Below are positions 41,132-50,272 of a stretch of 64,000 nucleotides of DNA, one piece after another. Position numbers and translations under genes: made by a program. Position 1 is the stretch's first letter. Each line of letters begins with the position of its first letter. Source of the stretch: Neochlamydia sp. S13 (GTDB taxonomy: Bacteria; Chlamydiota; Chlamydiia; Chlamydiales; Parachlamydiaceae); NCBI RefSeq assembly GCF_000648235.2, contig NZ_AP017977.1:434001-498000 (forward strand), in the 5' to 3' direction. A model generated the notes under the pieces. The model was not told the DNA's origin and ran no database searches. It was given only the letters and a program-made list of their open reading frames with translations.

Positions 41132-42301
41132 ATGTCTCTTAAAAAGTCATCCAGTGTAATGGCAGCAGGGTTAGCATTATTTTCCATGTTTTTCGGTGCC
41201 GGGGATCTCATTTGGCCCTTAATCTTAGGAGGAAACGCTGGCGATAAAAACTTTTTTGCTATGCTGGGCTTGCTAGTAACAGGTGTAAGCCTACCTTTAC
41301 TAGGCTTGATAGCCATGATGATGTTTCGAGGTGACTATCGACAATTTTTTGGCCAAACAGGTAAATGGCCAGGTCTTATCCTAGTATTTATCATACAGGC
41401 AATTTTGGGCCCCATTGGCTCTATTCCGCGCTTAATTACACTTTCCTTTGCTACTTTAAAGCCTTATATGCCCGGAAATGTGACTCTTTTTACCTTTAGC
41501 ATTTTATCCTCTCTACTCGTTTTGGGCTTTACTCTAAGAAAAAATAAAGTGATTAATTTTTTGGGATTAGTTTTGACTCCTCTTCTATTACTTTGTCTAG
41601 GATGTATTCTTGTTGTAGGTTTTATTAATCCACCTGAAGCCCATCTGGTTTCCTGGGCACCCGTAGAAGCATTTAATCAGGGTTTACATGTGGGTTATAA
41701 TACTTTAGATTTAATTGCAGCTTTCATTTTTGCTCCTTTAGTTTTAAGCCATTTTATGACTGACCATGAAGAGGCTAGCAGCGGGGAGAAACGACATGAG
41801 ATTTTTAATAAAATGCTTAAAGCAAGCCTTTTAGCTGCAGGCCTACTCTCTGCAATGTATATTGGCCTGACCTCGGTGGCTTCCTTTTATACTCATGTAT
41901 TGCCTGCCAACCATTTACCTGAGGAGCGCTTGTCAGCTATTGCGATGCATTTATTAGGCCCTCAAGGCGCTTTTGTGGCATGTTTAGCGGTAGCCATGGC
42001 TTGCTTGACCACGGCAATTCCGCTGGTAAGTATCTGTGCCGATTACATCCAGAATGACCTTTTGCCTGTCGACAAAGGTCCTTTATTACCTTTGGGCATT
42101 ACATTAGGTATCTCATTAGGAATTGCTAATTTAGGCTTTAGTGGAATTGCAAGCATGCTTGCCCCTTTGCTTAATATCTTATGTCCTAGCCTAATCGTGT
42201 TAAGCATTTCAAATATCATCAATAAGTTATACGAGATTAGAACACGAAAAGCACCTATTTTCATTACTTTTGCTTTGTCTACTATGAATTATTTTATTTA
42301 A
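41132..42301 (+). CDS. brnQ: Branched-chain amino acid transporter
   Basis: A 389-residue member of the LIVCS family of Na+- or H+-coupled carriers for leucine, isoleucine and valine. The N-terminus, LALFSMFFGAGDLIWPLILG, is the BrnQ signature, and about eleven or twelve membrane helices can be counted, with QAILGPIGSIPRLITLSF in the middle. I chose ATG at 41132 because GGAG lies about six bases upstream; ATG at 41120 would start inside that site. An obligate intracellular bacterium would use it to import host amino acids. Standalone gene. Confidence 0.9.
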   Translation: MSLKKSSSVMAAGLALFSMFFGAGDLIWPLILGGNAGDKNFFAMLGLLVTGVSLPLLGLIAMMMFRGDYRQFFGQTGKWPGLILVFIIQAILGPIGSIPRLITLSFATLKPYMPGNVTLFTFSILSSLLVLGFTLRKNKVINFLGLVLTPLLLLCLGCILVVGFINPPEAHLVSWAPVEAFNQGLHVGYNTLDLIAAFIFAPLVLSHFMTDHEEASSGEKRHEIFNKMLKASLLAAGLLSAMYIGLTSVASFYTHVLPANHLPEERLSAIAMHLLGPQGAFVACLAVAMACLTTAIPLVSICADYIQNDLLPVDKGPLLPLGITLGISLGIANLGFSGIASMLAPLLNILCPSLIVLSISNIINKLYEIRTRKAPIFITFALSTMNYFI

Positions 42302-42566
42302 AAAGATAAGGTTTGCCTCATCCTCTGCATTCTAAAAACTTTTTGGAAAAGAACGTTTGATCACCTTTAGAAAAAGACATTAAGTTTTTTGGAAGCCATT
42401 AAAATAAATAGTCTTTCTTCAAGCATTTCTATGCTGATTTTGTAAGAAAGCTAGTTTGGATTTTCCTAGATAGAAGCGGATATGTTTTTAAGAAAGGCAA
42501 AGGAAAACTACCGTGTTTTTTCTATCCGCGCTACTATTGCGCCCCTACCATAAATCACTTCTTATT

Positions 42567-43097
42567 TTAAGCTTGAAGAGACTCTCGGAGGGGATTAGTG
42601 GCTTTCTGGATAGCTAGGCGAAAAGGAATTAATAATACAAAATCAAAAAGTATTTTAATACTTAAGTCACTAAGAGCCCAATTCATCAGCGGAACAGGCT
42701 CTCCCCAAAACGCTAGACTCCAAAAGATGCAAGTATCTACAAAAGATGCTCCTATTGAAGCAAATAAAGGGGCAAACCACCATGTCCTTTTTCGCATAGA
42801 AGCAAAAATGCTGATATCTAATAGCTGAGAGATCAAAAAAGCTAGCCCTGAAGCACAAGCTATCTTAGGTGTAGACAACCAAATAGATAATAAAAATGCC
42901 AGCATAAAGCCTACATAGACGACGCGTTTAGCAACTCTAGGGCCATGCAAGCAATTATTAACTTCAGTGACCAAAAATGATAGTGGATAAGTAAAAGATC
43001 CCCATGTAAGCCAATCATTAATAGGAAATTGAACCAAAAAATTGCAGCTGGTAACGATAGCAATCATGGCAAGGTAAGCGAATTGAATACTGAACAT
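42567..43097 (-). CDS. VUT-family queuosine-precursor transporter (YhhQ-like)
   Basis: A 176-residue membrane protein of about five or six helices. The segment NDWLTWGSFTYPLSFLVTEV followed by NNCLHGPRVAKRVVYVGF is typical of the VUT/COG1738 family, whose E. coli member YhhQ imports preQ0/preQ1 for tRNA queuosine. The conserved helix SIGASFVDTCIFWSLAFWG also fits. Salvage of precursors from the host is expected for an intracellular organism. Substrate is inferred from the family. Confidence 0.82.
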   Translation of the reverse strand: MFSIQFAYLAMIAIVTSCNFLVQFPINDWLTWGSFTYPLSFLVTEVNNCLHGPRVAKRVVYVGFMLAFLLSIWLSTPKIACASGLAFLISQLLDISIFASMRKRTWWFAPLFASIGASFVDTCIFWSLAFWGEPVPLMNWALSDLSIKILFDFVLLIPFRLAIQKATNPLRESLQA

Positions 43098-43539
43098 ACA
43101 ACCCTCTGATTAAAAGCGTTATCTTACATAAAATGAGAATTATATGCCTACATTTTGTGTGTTTTCTTTGCTAATAAATATTTCTTTTTTCTCTTAATAG
43201 AATCTCCTTATGTTTAAATTTAATTTATAAGCTTAAGCAAGTTTTGCTTGATTATTACAAACCTCTTCTCGAAGTTGCTCAATTGAGCCAGTAAATAGGA
43301 AAAGACGCCGCCGGACAAAGAAGCTCTATTCTGGTTTTCAGAAAATTTTTACTGGTTATTATTTTGAAATTTTTCCTAGAGCTCATGGATAGGCTTTATA
43401 GCCATCCTCTCTTTATGATTGATCTTTATTCTTGTGTATGCGAATAAATAATTTTACTGTTTTTTTGCCTGCTTACTAGAAAAATTTGGAACTTATTTTG
43501 TTCTTAAGAGTTTTTAATCTTAAAGAAATTGGGGAAGAT
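43098..43539. other. Divergent intergenic region
   Basis: About 440 AT-rich bases between the VUT gene and the antiporter gene. No gene seen. An in-frame TTG at 43486 could extend the antiporter by 18 residues, but it lacks a ribosome-binding site. Confidence 0.35.
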
Positions 43540-45213
43540 ATGTCAGAAGAGTTAAAGATTATCTGGATTTTAGCTATAGGGTTTGGGCTAGCGTGCCTTT
43601 TGGGATATTCTGCTCATCGCATGAAATTATCGCCTATCCTAGGGTATGTAATTGCTGGATATTTGATTGGACCTAATTTTCCCGGTTTTGTTGCCGATCC
43701 TCGTTTATCAGAACAATTAGCTAACATCGGGGTAACTCTGCTGATGTTCGCCGTAGGCCTTAATTTTAAGTGGAATGATTTGGCAGCTGTAAAAAAGATT
43801 GTATTGCCTGGCGCCCTCATTCTTTCCCTTCTCTCTATTGGAGCTGGCATATTTTTAAGCGTTTATCTGGGTCAAACCATGCAAGCTGGATTTGTGATTG
43901 GCTTGGCCATTTGTGTCTCTAGTACAGTAGTTATTGTACGGGGCTTAGTAGACCAAAATTTACTTCAGACTCCTCAAGGTCACACAGTATTAGGATGGAC
44001 GATCGTAGAAGATATCATTTCCGTCTTAGGACTTATTTTATTGCCTACGTTGGTGCAATCTAATTTAGGTGGCGAAAATTCTGGTGTAGAATTTATGTAC
44101 TCACTAGGAACTTTAATTTTAAAAATCATCGCCTTAGGGGTCATCATTTATTATGTGGGAGAAAAGCTGGTCAAAGAAGTTTTAACTGTCGTCGCTCGGA
44201 CCCGCTCGCATGAATTGTTTACTTTAGCAATTTTGTCTTGTGTCTTTTTTATTGCTATTGGTAGTGCTTATCTATTTGGAGTGTCTTTAGCATTGGGCGC
44301 TTTTATTGCCGGAACTGTCGTAGGAAAAACAGAAGTGAGCCATCAAGCTGCTGCTAATGCCTTACCTATGCGCGATGCTTTTGCGGTTATTTTCTTTCTA
44401 TCCGTAGGAATGCTTTTTAATCCTGCAGTAGTTAAAAATAATTTGCCTCTTTTTTTCGGCTTGCTTTTTATCATTCTGGCTTTAAGACCGATGATGGCAT
44501 TTTTAATCATTAAGTTAGCCAAGTATCCGCAAAGTATAGCGATTTCAGTAGCAGTGGCCATCAGCCAAATAGGTGAATATTCCTTTATCTTAGCCGAAGA
44601 AGGAAACCAGCTGAAGATATTGTCAGACAACGCCTATGATATTTTAGTAGCCTGCGCCTTTATTAGTATTATGTTAAATCCTCTTTTATTTCAGCTATTT
44701 AGACCTTTAGCTTCCAAAAAAACAAAAAAACTTTTTCCTGAAAATAAGGAGGCGGATCAATCCTTAGAAGCCTTATATAAAAATGTGGATCTTCAACAAT
44801 CTTTTCTGCCCCGAGCTTTAGTCATCGGTTATGGTCCTGTCGGCCGGGCAGTCACCCATTATCTTAAGGAAAGCAACTTCCATCCTCTCGTGATAGATAG
44901 GAATATCGATACTGTAGCTGCCATGAAAGAAAAGGGGATTGAAGCCATATTTGGCGATGCCACCCAGTTTCAGATCATGGAAAAAGCTGATCTTACTAAC
45001 CTTCAGCTAATGGTAGTCACTACGCCCGATTTGCATATAACTCAATCGATTATTCAAGTGGCCTATCATATTAACCCCTATATTAAAATTATTGCACGCT
45101 CCCATTATAAAGTAGATCATCAATTTCTTAAATTTGCAGAAGTACCCATGGTGTGGGATGAGGAAGCTGCTGCCGAAAAGATGGTTTCTCTTCTTCGCAC
45201 TCAATTAGCTTAA
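43540..45213 (+). CDS. CPA2-family cation/proton antiporter with TrkA-N domain (YbaL/KefB-like)
   Basis: A 557-residue monovalent cation:proton antiporter-2 protein. About twelve or thirteen hydrophobic helices occupy residues 1-385 (LGYVIAGYLIGPNFPGFVAD; CVSSTVVIVRGLVDQ), followed by a cytosolic NAD-binding TrkA-N domain with the Rossmann motif ALVIGYGPVGRAVTHYL (about residue 425). Relatives are YbaL and KefB/KefC, K+/H+ exchangers gated by nucleotide or glutathione. I chose ATG at 43540 with GGGGAAG immediately upstream. Length matches YbaL. Confidence 0.88.
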   Translation: MSEELKIIWILAIGFGLACLLGYSAHRMKLSPILGYVIAGYLIGPNFPGFVADPRLSEQLANIGVTLLMFAVGLNFKWNDLAAVKKIVLPGALILSLLSIGAGIFLSVYLGQTMQAGFVIGLAICVSSTVVIVRGLVDQNLLQTPQGHTVLGWTIVEDIISVLGLILLPTLVQSNLGGENSGVEFMYSLGTLILKIIALGVIIYYVGEKLVKEVLTVVARTRSHELFTLAILSCVFFIAIGSAYLFGVSLALGAFIAGTVVGKTEVSHQAAANALPMRDAFAVIFFLSVGMLFNPAVVKNNLPLFFGLLFIILALRPMMAFLIIKLAKYPQSIAISVAVAISQIGEYSFILAEEGNQLKILSDNAYDILVACAFISIMLNPLLFQLFRPLASKKTKKLFPENKEADQSLEALYKNVDLQQSFLPRALVIGYGPVGRAVTHYLKESNFHPLVIDRNIDTVAAMKEKGIEAIFGDATQFQIMEKADLTNLQLMVVTTPDLHITQSIIQVAYHINPYIKIIARSHYKVDHQFLKFAEVPMVWDEEAAAEKMVSLLRTQLA

Positions 45214-45706
45214 GTTTCCCCTAACATTTGAACGATAAAAAAATTTGAAGGGGAAGGTGGTTAACAAAATTAAGTAAGTAAAACTACGAGTTGAGTTTGA
45301 ATCACGCAGAAAATGTTAAAGTAGGGTGAGCTGATTTAAAGCACTTTTTCTTGCTAGCGGAAGATTTTAAGGATGGACCTTAGTTAAGATTGCTATATTT
45401 CTGGGGAGCAGCTTATTACTCTGTCATGATAGGGATGCAAACAAGCTTGGGCTTGATACGAGCACTCTCAAAGCAAACATTTCCTTTAGACTATCCCAAG
45501 ACTGTTAATGAAGCTTATAATACCTCTTGAAGAAACTTTATTTGTATAGCTAAAAAGAGAATTAACCCTTTAAGCTGGCTTTCTCCTTAAAAACACAGTT
45601 TTATTAAGCATAGGCTTGCATAAAGAGCTGCTCAAAAGTGCATAACATAGAAAATCAAACTCCTAGATTTTTTGAAGGTATAGTTAATGATAGTAATGCC
45701 AGTCCT
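45214..45706. other. Intergenic region at the edge of the plastic region
   Basis: Nearly 500 bases without a gene I can recognise. The only item of note is 45622-45646, a diverged copy of a 25-base sequence at 17548-17572. Confidence 0.35.
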
Positions 45707-46039
45707 TTAATTGCACTTTAAGTCAGGTTTATAAGGATTTAGCGTACCCTCATTCCAGAAAATCTTTAACAATCTGAATGGCTTTGGCTTGTTGCTTTTT
45801 TGGGTCCCACCCATCGCTTCTATCACGCCGTTTAGCAATATTTGCTTCTTTAATCCAGCCTTCCATTTAAATTGGTCGTTTTTTATTCTTTCAAAAATCT
45901 TTAAAATATGATCTTTTAAATGGCTGGTTGCTTCAAAAGGGGTTAGTGTTCCTTCTGCCACCTGGCTTAGTAAATTGAGAGCCAGTGTTCTTCCTTCTAC
46001 TTCTTCTTCAGCATCGATTTCGTTAATCACTTCATCCAC
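45707..46039 (-). CDS. Hypothetical protein, translationally coupled to proline-rich gene
   Basis: I do not recognise this 110-residue protein. It is helical with an acidic N-terminus (VDEVINEIDAEEEVEGRTLA) and a basic C-terminal half, and lacks signal or membrane segments. The start is GTG at 46039 with a perfect GGAGG five to six bases upstream, and it overlaps the stop of the upstream proline-rich frame as TAGTG, a classic coupling arrangement. The upstream gene is broken by an intron, so expression now depends on whatever transcript remains. Confidence 0.55.
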   Translation of the reverse strand: MDEVINEIDAEEEVEGRTLALNLLSQVAEGTLTPFEATSHLKDHILKIFERIKNDQFKWKAGLKKQILLNGVIEAMGGTQKSNKPKPFRLLKIFWNEGTLNPYKPDLKCN

Positions 46040-46260
46040 TATGTCCTCCGTTGAGGATAAATATTAAACGGTTGCGAAGGATGCATCTGTGTATGCCAAA
46101 GAGGAAAAAGAGGTGATGGATAGGAAGGGAGGGGTAATATACCTTGAGAGTAATAGTGAGGTTGTGGAGGAGGAGGAGGAGGTTGTATGTAAGTAGGCTG
46201 AGGAGGAGGTGAGGGTAAAGTAGAAGAGACGGCAGCAGATTCTTCGTTTTGCTGATTTTG
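46039..46260 (-). pseudogene. Proline-rich protein gene, 3' part, cut by group II intron
   Basis: In this frame the minus strand reads QNQQNEESAAVSS, a run of PPPQPTYIQPPPPPPQPHYY, then YPSPLFPLWHTQMHPSQPF, and ends at TAG (46039-46041). The frame enters the intron at 46261. The 5' part of the same gene is at 48131-48360. If the intron is removed, the frame RLEEINRAKKIRHTLSQEL joins directly to QNQQNEES, so the host gene can be rebuilt. Proline-rich stretches of this kind are common in secreted host-interacting proteins, but no function is known. Confidence 0.6.
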
Positions 46261-48130
46261 GTGCGCCACGAACTTTGACAAGCCAACGGCGGGTCAAAGA
46301 TGCTGTACAAGAGATTAGGGAAGGCCCCTAGTAACCGATGACTTAGGCATAGGTTACAAACCACCTTAAGCTGCATGGGTAAAGAGCCCATGTGGTGAGC
46401 GTTAAGGAAAAGGTATAGCAAGACTATATCAGGTGAGAGTTAAGGAGACGAATGCAAATGAATCACTGATGACGTGTCGAAAGCATAGGGATGATGTCAA
46501 AACTGGGGGGTCTTAGTTAACCCAGGACAAATCTAAGGGAAACCTAATATTAACTGCTTAGATGGCATCCGGCATAAAGGTGACGTGAACTTAACTACAG
46601 GCTCTTATACGGAACGTGGGAACCTGTCGCCTTGATGAAAAGGGAGAAGTTCAAATGGAAGCCCCATAAGAACCAGAGTACCGATGCAAGGAACAGGGGC
46701 GGAATAGCCCGTAGTAGTGAGGAGACCTCTGTAATGGAGGTGGAGCGAAGGGGACTATATTGTTTAGCTTAAGATTAATCGAACAACTGGAAACAGGAGG
46801 AATCGATGAATACAGCAAAGTCGTATTGTATTTCTAAATCCATTGTATGGGAAGCATACAAGAGAGTAAAAGCTAACAAAGGAGCAGCAGGTGTTGACGA
46901 AGAGTCTATAGAAGAATTTGAAAAGAATCTTAAAGACAATCTGTATAAACTTTGGAATCGCCTATCGTCGGGGAGCTACTTTCCGCCTCCCGTAAAGATA
47001 GTTGCCATACCAAAAAGTGATGGAAAGCTGAGAAAGCTGGGAATACCCACAGTATCAGACAGAATCGCACAGATGGTCGTTAAGCTGTATCTAGAGCCAG
47101 AGATTGACCCACATTTTCATCCTGATTCTTATGGGTACAGACCTGGAAAATCAGCGTTAGAAGCCGTAGGAGTCGCTAGACAGAGATGTTGGCGCAACGA
47201 CTATGTTATTGACCTTGATATCAAAGGATTTTTCGATAATTTAGACCACGAGCTCGTGATGAGAGCCGTAAGGAAACACACCGAAAGCCAATGGATTCTT
47301 CTGTATATAGAACGCTGGCTAAAAGCGCCAGAGCAAGATGCAGACGGGAAACTTATAAAAAGAGATAGAGGGACTCCACAAGGGGGTGTAATCAGCCCTT
47401 TACTAGCCAATCTATTTCTTCATTATGCCTTAGACGAATGGATGAGGAAATGCTATCCAGGTAATCCATTCGAGCGTTATGCTGATGATATAGTGGTTCA
47501 CTGTCAAACGGAAGCGCAAGCCAACGAAATAAAGAAAGCTATTGCAGAACGCTTAGCTCAATGCAAACTGGAGTTGCATCCTGCAAAGACAAAAATCGTC
47601 TATTGCAAAGATGATGAACGAAGAAAAAGATACCTAAACGAGAAATTTGATTTTTTGGGATATACTTTTAGAGCCAGAAGATCAAAGAATCGGTATGGAA
47701 AGCTCTTCATCAACTTTAGTCCCGCAGTAAGCAATAAAGCAAAGAAAGCAATAACGAGTACGATGAGAAGTTGGAAAATGCATCTGCGCAGTGACAAGAA
47801 GATTGTAGATTTATCAAGAATGTTTAACCCCATGATAAGAGGTTGGATCAACTACTATGGTAAATATTACAAATCAGAACTCTATCAAATTTTCAATGTT
47901 GCAAACCGTACATTAGCAAGGTGGGCGGAAAGGAAATACAAGAAGTTAAGAGGCCACAGCAGAAGGGCAATGCATTGGTTGGGAGGGATCGCAAAACGAG
48001 AACCTCAGCTATTTGCTCACTGGAAAATGGGCGCCATACCTGCGACTAGACAATAGGAGCCGTATGAGCTGAGAGGCTCACGTACGGAACTGTGAGAGCG
48101 TGAGGGTGTGATCCCCTCGCGCTACTCGAC
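46261..48130 (+). mobile_element. Group II intron, full length with reverse transcriptase
   Basis: Boundaries come from comparison with the second copy at 53003-53662: both start GTGCGCCACGAAC and end GCTACTCGAC. The 5' end fits the GUGYG rule. Domain V is 48057-48090 (GAGCCGTATGAGC...GTACGGAAC), a canonical 34-nt catalytic hairpin, and domain VI follows with the bulged branch A seven bases from the AC 3' end. The first 545 bases are the structured domains I to IV. The intron lies antisense to the proline-rich gene, so it cannot be spliced from that gene's message. Confidence 0.92.
46806..48056 (+). CDS. ltrA: Group II intron reverse transcriptase/maturase
   Basis: A 416-residue intron-encoded protein located in domain IV. 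Reverse-transcriptase motifs are intact: KVVAIPKSDGKLRKLGIPTV-type RT2/3 region, YVIDLDIKGFFDNLDHEL, GTPQGGVISPLLANLFLHY, and the catalytic FERYADDIVVHC (YADD). A maturase (X) domain follows, with MIRGWINYYGKYY. There is no HNH endonuclease domain, so retrohoming would need DNA nicks or replication forks. The ATG has GGAGG seven bases upstream. The protein appears functional and could also mobilise the ORF-less copy in trans. Confidence 0.95.
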   Translation: MNTAKSYCISKSIVWEAYKRVKANKGAAGVDEESIEEFEKNLKDNLYKLWNRLSSGSYFPPPVKIVAIPKSDGKLRKLGIPTVSDRIAQMVVKLYLEPEIDPHFHPDSYGYRPGKSALEAVGVARQRCWRNDYVIDLDIKGFFDNLDHELVMRAVRKHTESQWILLYIERWLKAPEQDADGKLIKRDRGTPQGGVISPLLANLFLHYALDEWMRKCYPGNPFERYADDIVVHCQTEAQANEIKKAIAERLAQCKLELHPAKTKIVYCKDDERRKRYLNEKFDFLGYTFRARRSKNRYGKLFINFSPAVSNKAKKAITSTMRSWKMHLRSDKKIVDLSRMFNPMIRGWINYYGKYYKSELYQIFNVANRTLARWAERKYKKLRGHSRRAMHWLGGIAKREPQLFAHWKMGAIPATRQ

Positions 48131-48360
48131 TAACTCTTGGGAAAGCGTGTGTCTGATTTTCTTTGCACGATTGATTTCTTCCAACCTTTACAGCTTGTAT
48201 TTTTTCTGCATGAGAAGCATGTGGGAAAAGGGAAGCCTGGCTTGATTCTTCGCTCGAAGGGGCTGGCGCTTCTCTTTTTCTTTTCTTTTCTTTTCTTGTG
48301 TTCTTTTTGAAGATATGAAGTATTAGAGCTAGGACGTGGAGGTTGTATCGGGCTAGACAT
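48131..48360 (-). pseudogene. Proline-rich protein gene, 5' part, cut by group II intron
   Basis: The minus strand starts MSSPIQPPRPSSNTSYLQKE after a GGAGAA site and continues into a lysine-rich stretch encoded by four TTTTC units (as read on the + strand, 48276-48295). Coding character then seems to shift to the second frame (REAPAPSSEESSQASLF) and later to the third (RLEEINRAKKIRHT), which joins the 3' exon. So besides the intron there are probably two frameshifts, one at the pentanucleotide repeat. It is divergent from the Sel1 gene. Confidence 0.5.
48276..48295. repeat. Pentanucleotide repeat (TTTTC)x4
   Basis: Four perfect TTTTC units inside the reading frame of the proline-rich gene. 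Five is not a multiple of three, so gain or loss of a unit shifts the frame; simple repeats of this kind act as phase-variation switches in other bacteria. Confidence 0.7.
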
Positions 48361-48412
48361 AAATTCTCCAAATAAAATATTATAATAAATAAAATAAATG
48401 ATAAGGTTGATT

Positions 48413-49123
48413 ATGTTTATAAATGATTCAAATATAAGTAGTAATTATAATCCTCCCTTAGTTAAGGGGCACGAAGTAAAAAACTCAAAGATTAGTTTTG
48501 AACTTTCTAGACTCCTTGAAAAAATTGAGTGGTGCAGAAATAAACGTTTTGTAGAACTTGCGGACGAAAATGCTAAAAAAAATTTAGATTACATTTTAGC
48601 AGCAGTGGTAGATGAAAACAATCAGACTACATTTTATGATGGGTGCCAATTTACCCGCTTCCTTCAAGAAGTTGATGGAATATATAGTCCGTCCACACAA
48701 GCAAAAATTAAGAATATTTATTATTATTACCTCAATTCCCATAAACAAGAGCTTCAGCCTTTGTTTACCAAAAAAGATTTAGAATCTCCTCTTTATTGGA
48801 ATTACTTATTTGCTAATGATCCTCTTTTAGAAGAAAGTGTTAGGGCAGAATGTTTATTTCAGCTAGGAAATTGTTATTACCAGGGAAACAGTGTAGAAGT
48901 AAATATGAAATACGCTTTAGAATATTACAGACGAGCTATAAATCTAGCGAACCATGCAAAAGCGGTATTGATGTTGGCTTACTGCTATGAAAATGGAGAA
49001 GGAATAGAAAAAAATGGAGAATCAGCTCGCTATTGGTATAGTCAGGCAGCATTTCATTCTTCGGATCCAGTTGTAAAGCAATTGGCAAGCCAAAAGCTTG
49101 CTTTCATTGAAAAAGAAGTGTAA
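48413..49123 (+). CDS. Sel1-like repeat protein
   Basis: A protein of about 236 residues. The N-terminal 140 residues are helical and unrecognised. Residues about 145-225 contain two Sel1-like (TPR-related) repeats: AECLFQLGNCYYQGNSVEVN followed by KYALEYYRRAI, and AKAVLMLAYCYENGEGIEKN followed by SARYWYSQAA. Such proteins mediate protein-protein contacts and are frequent in amoeba symbionts. The ATG at 48413 (MFINDSN) is the likely start; ATG at 48398 is possible. No signal peptide. It is divergent from the interrupted proline-rich gene. Confidence 0.75.
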   Translation: MFINDSNISSNYNPPLVKGHEVKNSKISFELSRLLEKIEWCRNKRFVELADENAKKNLDYILAAVVDENNQTTFYDGCQFTRFLQEVDGIYSPSTQAKIKNIYYYYLNSHKQELQPLFTKKDLESPLYWNYLFANDPLLEESVRAECLFQLGNCYYQGNSVEVNMKYALEYYRRAINLANHAKAVLMLAYCYENGEGIEKNGESARYWYSQAAFHSSDPVVKQLASQKLAFIEKEV

Positions 49124-49383
49124 ATTAAAAAATCACACTTCAATTAAGAATAAAGCTGAATAAAAGAGCTTATATATGTTTAGCGCAGAAGAAATAGTTA
49201 TTGAAAAGGTAATTCTTCCGGTTTTTTCCTCTACGTAAGAATTTTGCTAGGTTGGATAATACCTTAAAATTAAAAAAATTACTTACAGTTAGAGAGGGTG
49301 TTTTACACCCACTTCTTCAAGAAGTTTAAACGTATGTTCAGCTTCTTGAGAAGCAGATATAGTTACTGATAAGTCCAATTTAA

Positions 49384-49557
49384 GAGCTGCTGGCAACAAC
49401 TCAGGAACTTAAGGTCCGCTTAAAAACGCTTTCCTGCGATGAAAATATGATTGAGCTTTTCAAACGATTTAAAATCCTAGCAGATCGCTTCAGAAATAGA
49501 CGTAAAAGATTTACACTTCGCTTCAACTTAATCGCAAAATCTATAACTTGGAATTAA
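49384..49557 (+). pseudogene. Transposase C-terminal remnant (IS5-like DDE type)
   Basis: An open frame bounded by stops reads ELLATTQELKVRLKTLSCDE, then KRFKILADRFRNRRKRFTLR and FNLIAKSITWN before TAA. The motif FKILADRFRNRRKRF-LRFNLIA is the common C-terminal end of IS5-type transposases (usually LSDRFRNRRRRYALRFNLI). No start or catalytic residues are present; the rest of the element is gone. The preceding 260 bases hold nothing recognisable. Confidence 0.65.
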
Positions 49558-49689
49558 ATATGTAGGCCTTGCAAGAGGCCTACTCTGTTTTAAGGTAACT
49601 GGATTTTTTATACTACACTATATCGAGATTCGATATAATGGAATAAAAATGAGATAAAAAGCTTAATTCAATTGTTTGTTGAAGCCCAC

Positions 49690-49954
49690 CTCAGACATTT
49701 TGCACGGAATAAATTCTAAGCGTGCTAGAAAAAGATTAGATTCCCCATTATACTCAATTGCTTGTAGAAAGTTAGATATGCTAAATGCCTCGATTAATTG
49801 GATGGATCTTAAAAGGTAGCCAGCAAATAGGCTGGGGGTTTTAAAAGGAAGCTTTAAAGGTAAGTACAGCATTCGTATTAATGATCAATATCCGGTTGTA
49901 TTCACTTGGGGTATCCGAGGGCCAGAGCAAGTTGAAATTATAGATGATCATTAG
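49690..49954 (+). pseudogene. higB: HigB-type toxin gene with internal stop
   Basis: The + strand frame reads ARKRLDSPLYSIACRKLDML followed by NASINWMDLKR, a TAG at 49817-49819, then PANRLGVLKGSFKGKYSIRI and NDQYPVVFTWG up to VEIIDDH. This is the RelE-fold HigB family (RLLDMLNAA..., PGNRLEALKGDRKGQYSIRI, VEIVDYH). The 5' end is also poorly preserved. Eighteen bases downstream is an intact higA. The toxin is therefore inactivated by a nonsense codon while its antitoxin remains. Confidence 0.75.
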
Positions 49955-49972
49955 GCAAGAAAAGAGGAAATC

Positions 49973-50272
49973 GTGCTTCCAAAAAATAGATCACCCATAC
50001 ATCCTGGAGAGGTGTTGTTAGAAGAATTTCTTAAACCTCTTAAGCTTTCGCAAGCGCAATTTGCTAGTTACCTGGGAGGGACTTGGACTCAACCTAAAAT
50101 TAGTGAAATCATCAACAAAAAACGAGGCGTAACGGAGGCAATAGCTCTAGATTTTGCGGATGCCTTAGGGACTTCGCCTGAATTTTGGCTTAATCTTCAA
50201 AATGGATATGACCTTTGGTTTGCAAGGCAAAACCATCAGCCGATTCCTCGAATACCTGCGCTAAAGTCGTAG
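49973..50272 (+). CDS. higA: HigA-family antitoxin, XRE helix-turn-helix
   Basis: A 99-residue HigA protein: IHPGEVLLEEFLKPLKLSQA at the N-terminus, a helix-turn-helix with QPKISEIINKKRGVTEAIAL, and the C-terminal ALGTSPEFWLNLQNGYDLWF. These are hallmark HigA sequences. It binds the toxin and the operon operator. The start is GTG at 49973, with GAGGAA four to five bases upstream. It follows the degenerate higB. With no active toxin it may now be a stand-alone regulator or on the way to loss. Confidence 0.92.
   Translation: MLPKNRSPIHPGEVLLEEFLKPLKLSQAQFASYLGGTWTQPKISEIINKKRGVTEAIALDFADALGTSPEFWLNLQNGYDLWFARQNHQPIPRIPALKS

Noticed and set aside
46032-46421. 129-residue minus-strand frame across the intron boundary
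   Set aside because: A shadow of the proline-rich frame (CCT/CTC-rich DNA read out of frame) that extends into intron sequence.
49663-49872. 69-residue minus-strand frame
   Set aside because: It is antisense to the higB remnant, whose + strand translation is recognisable.
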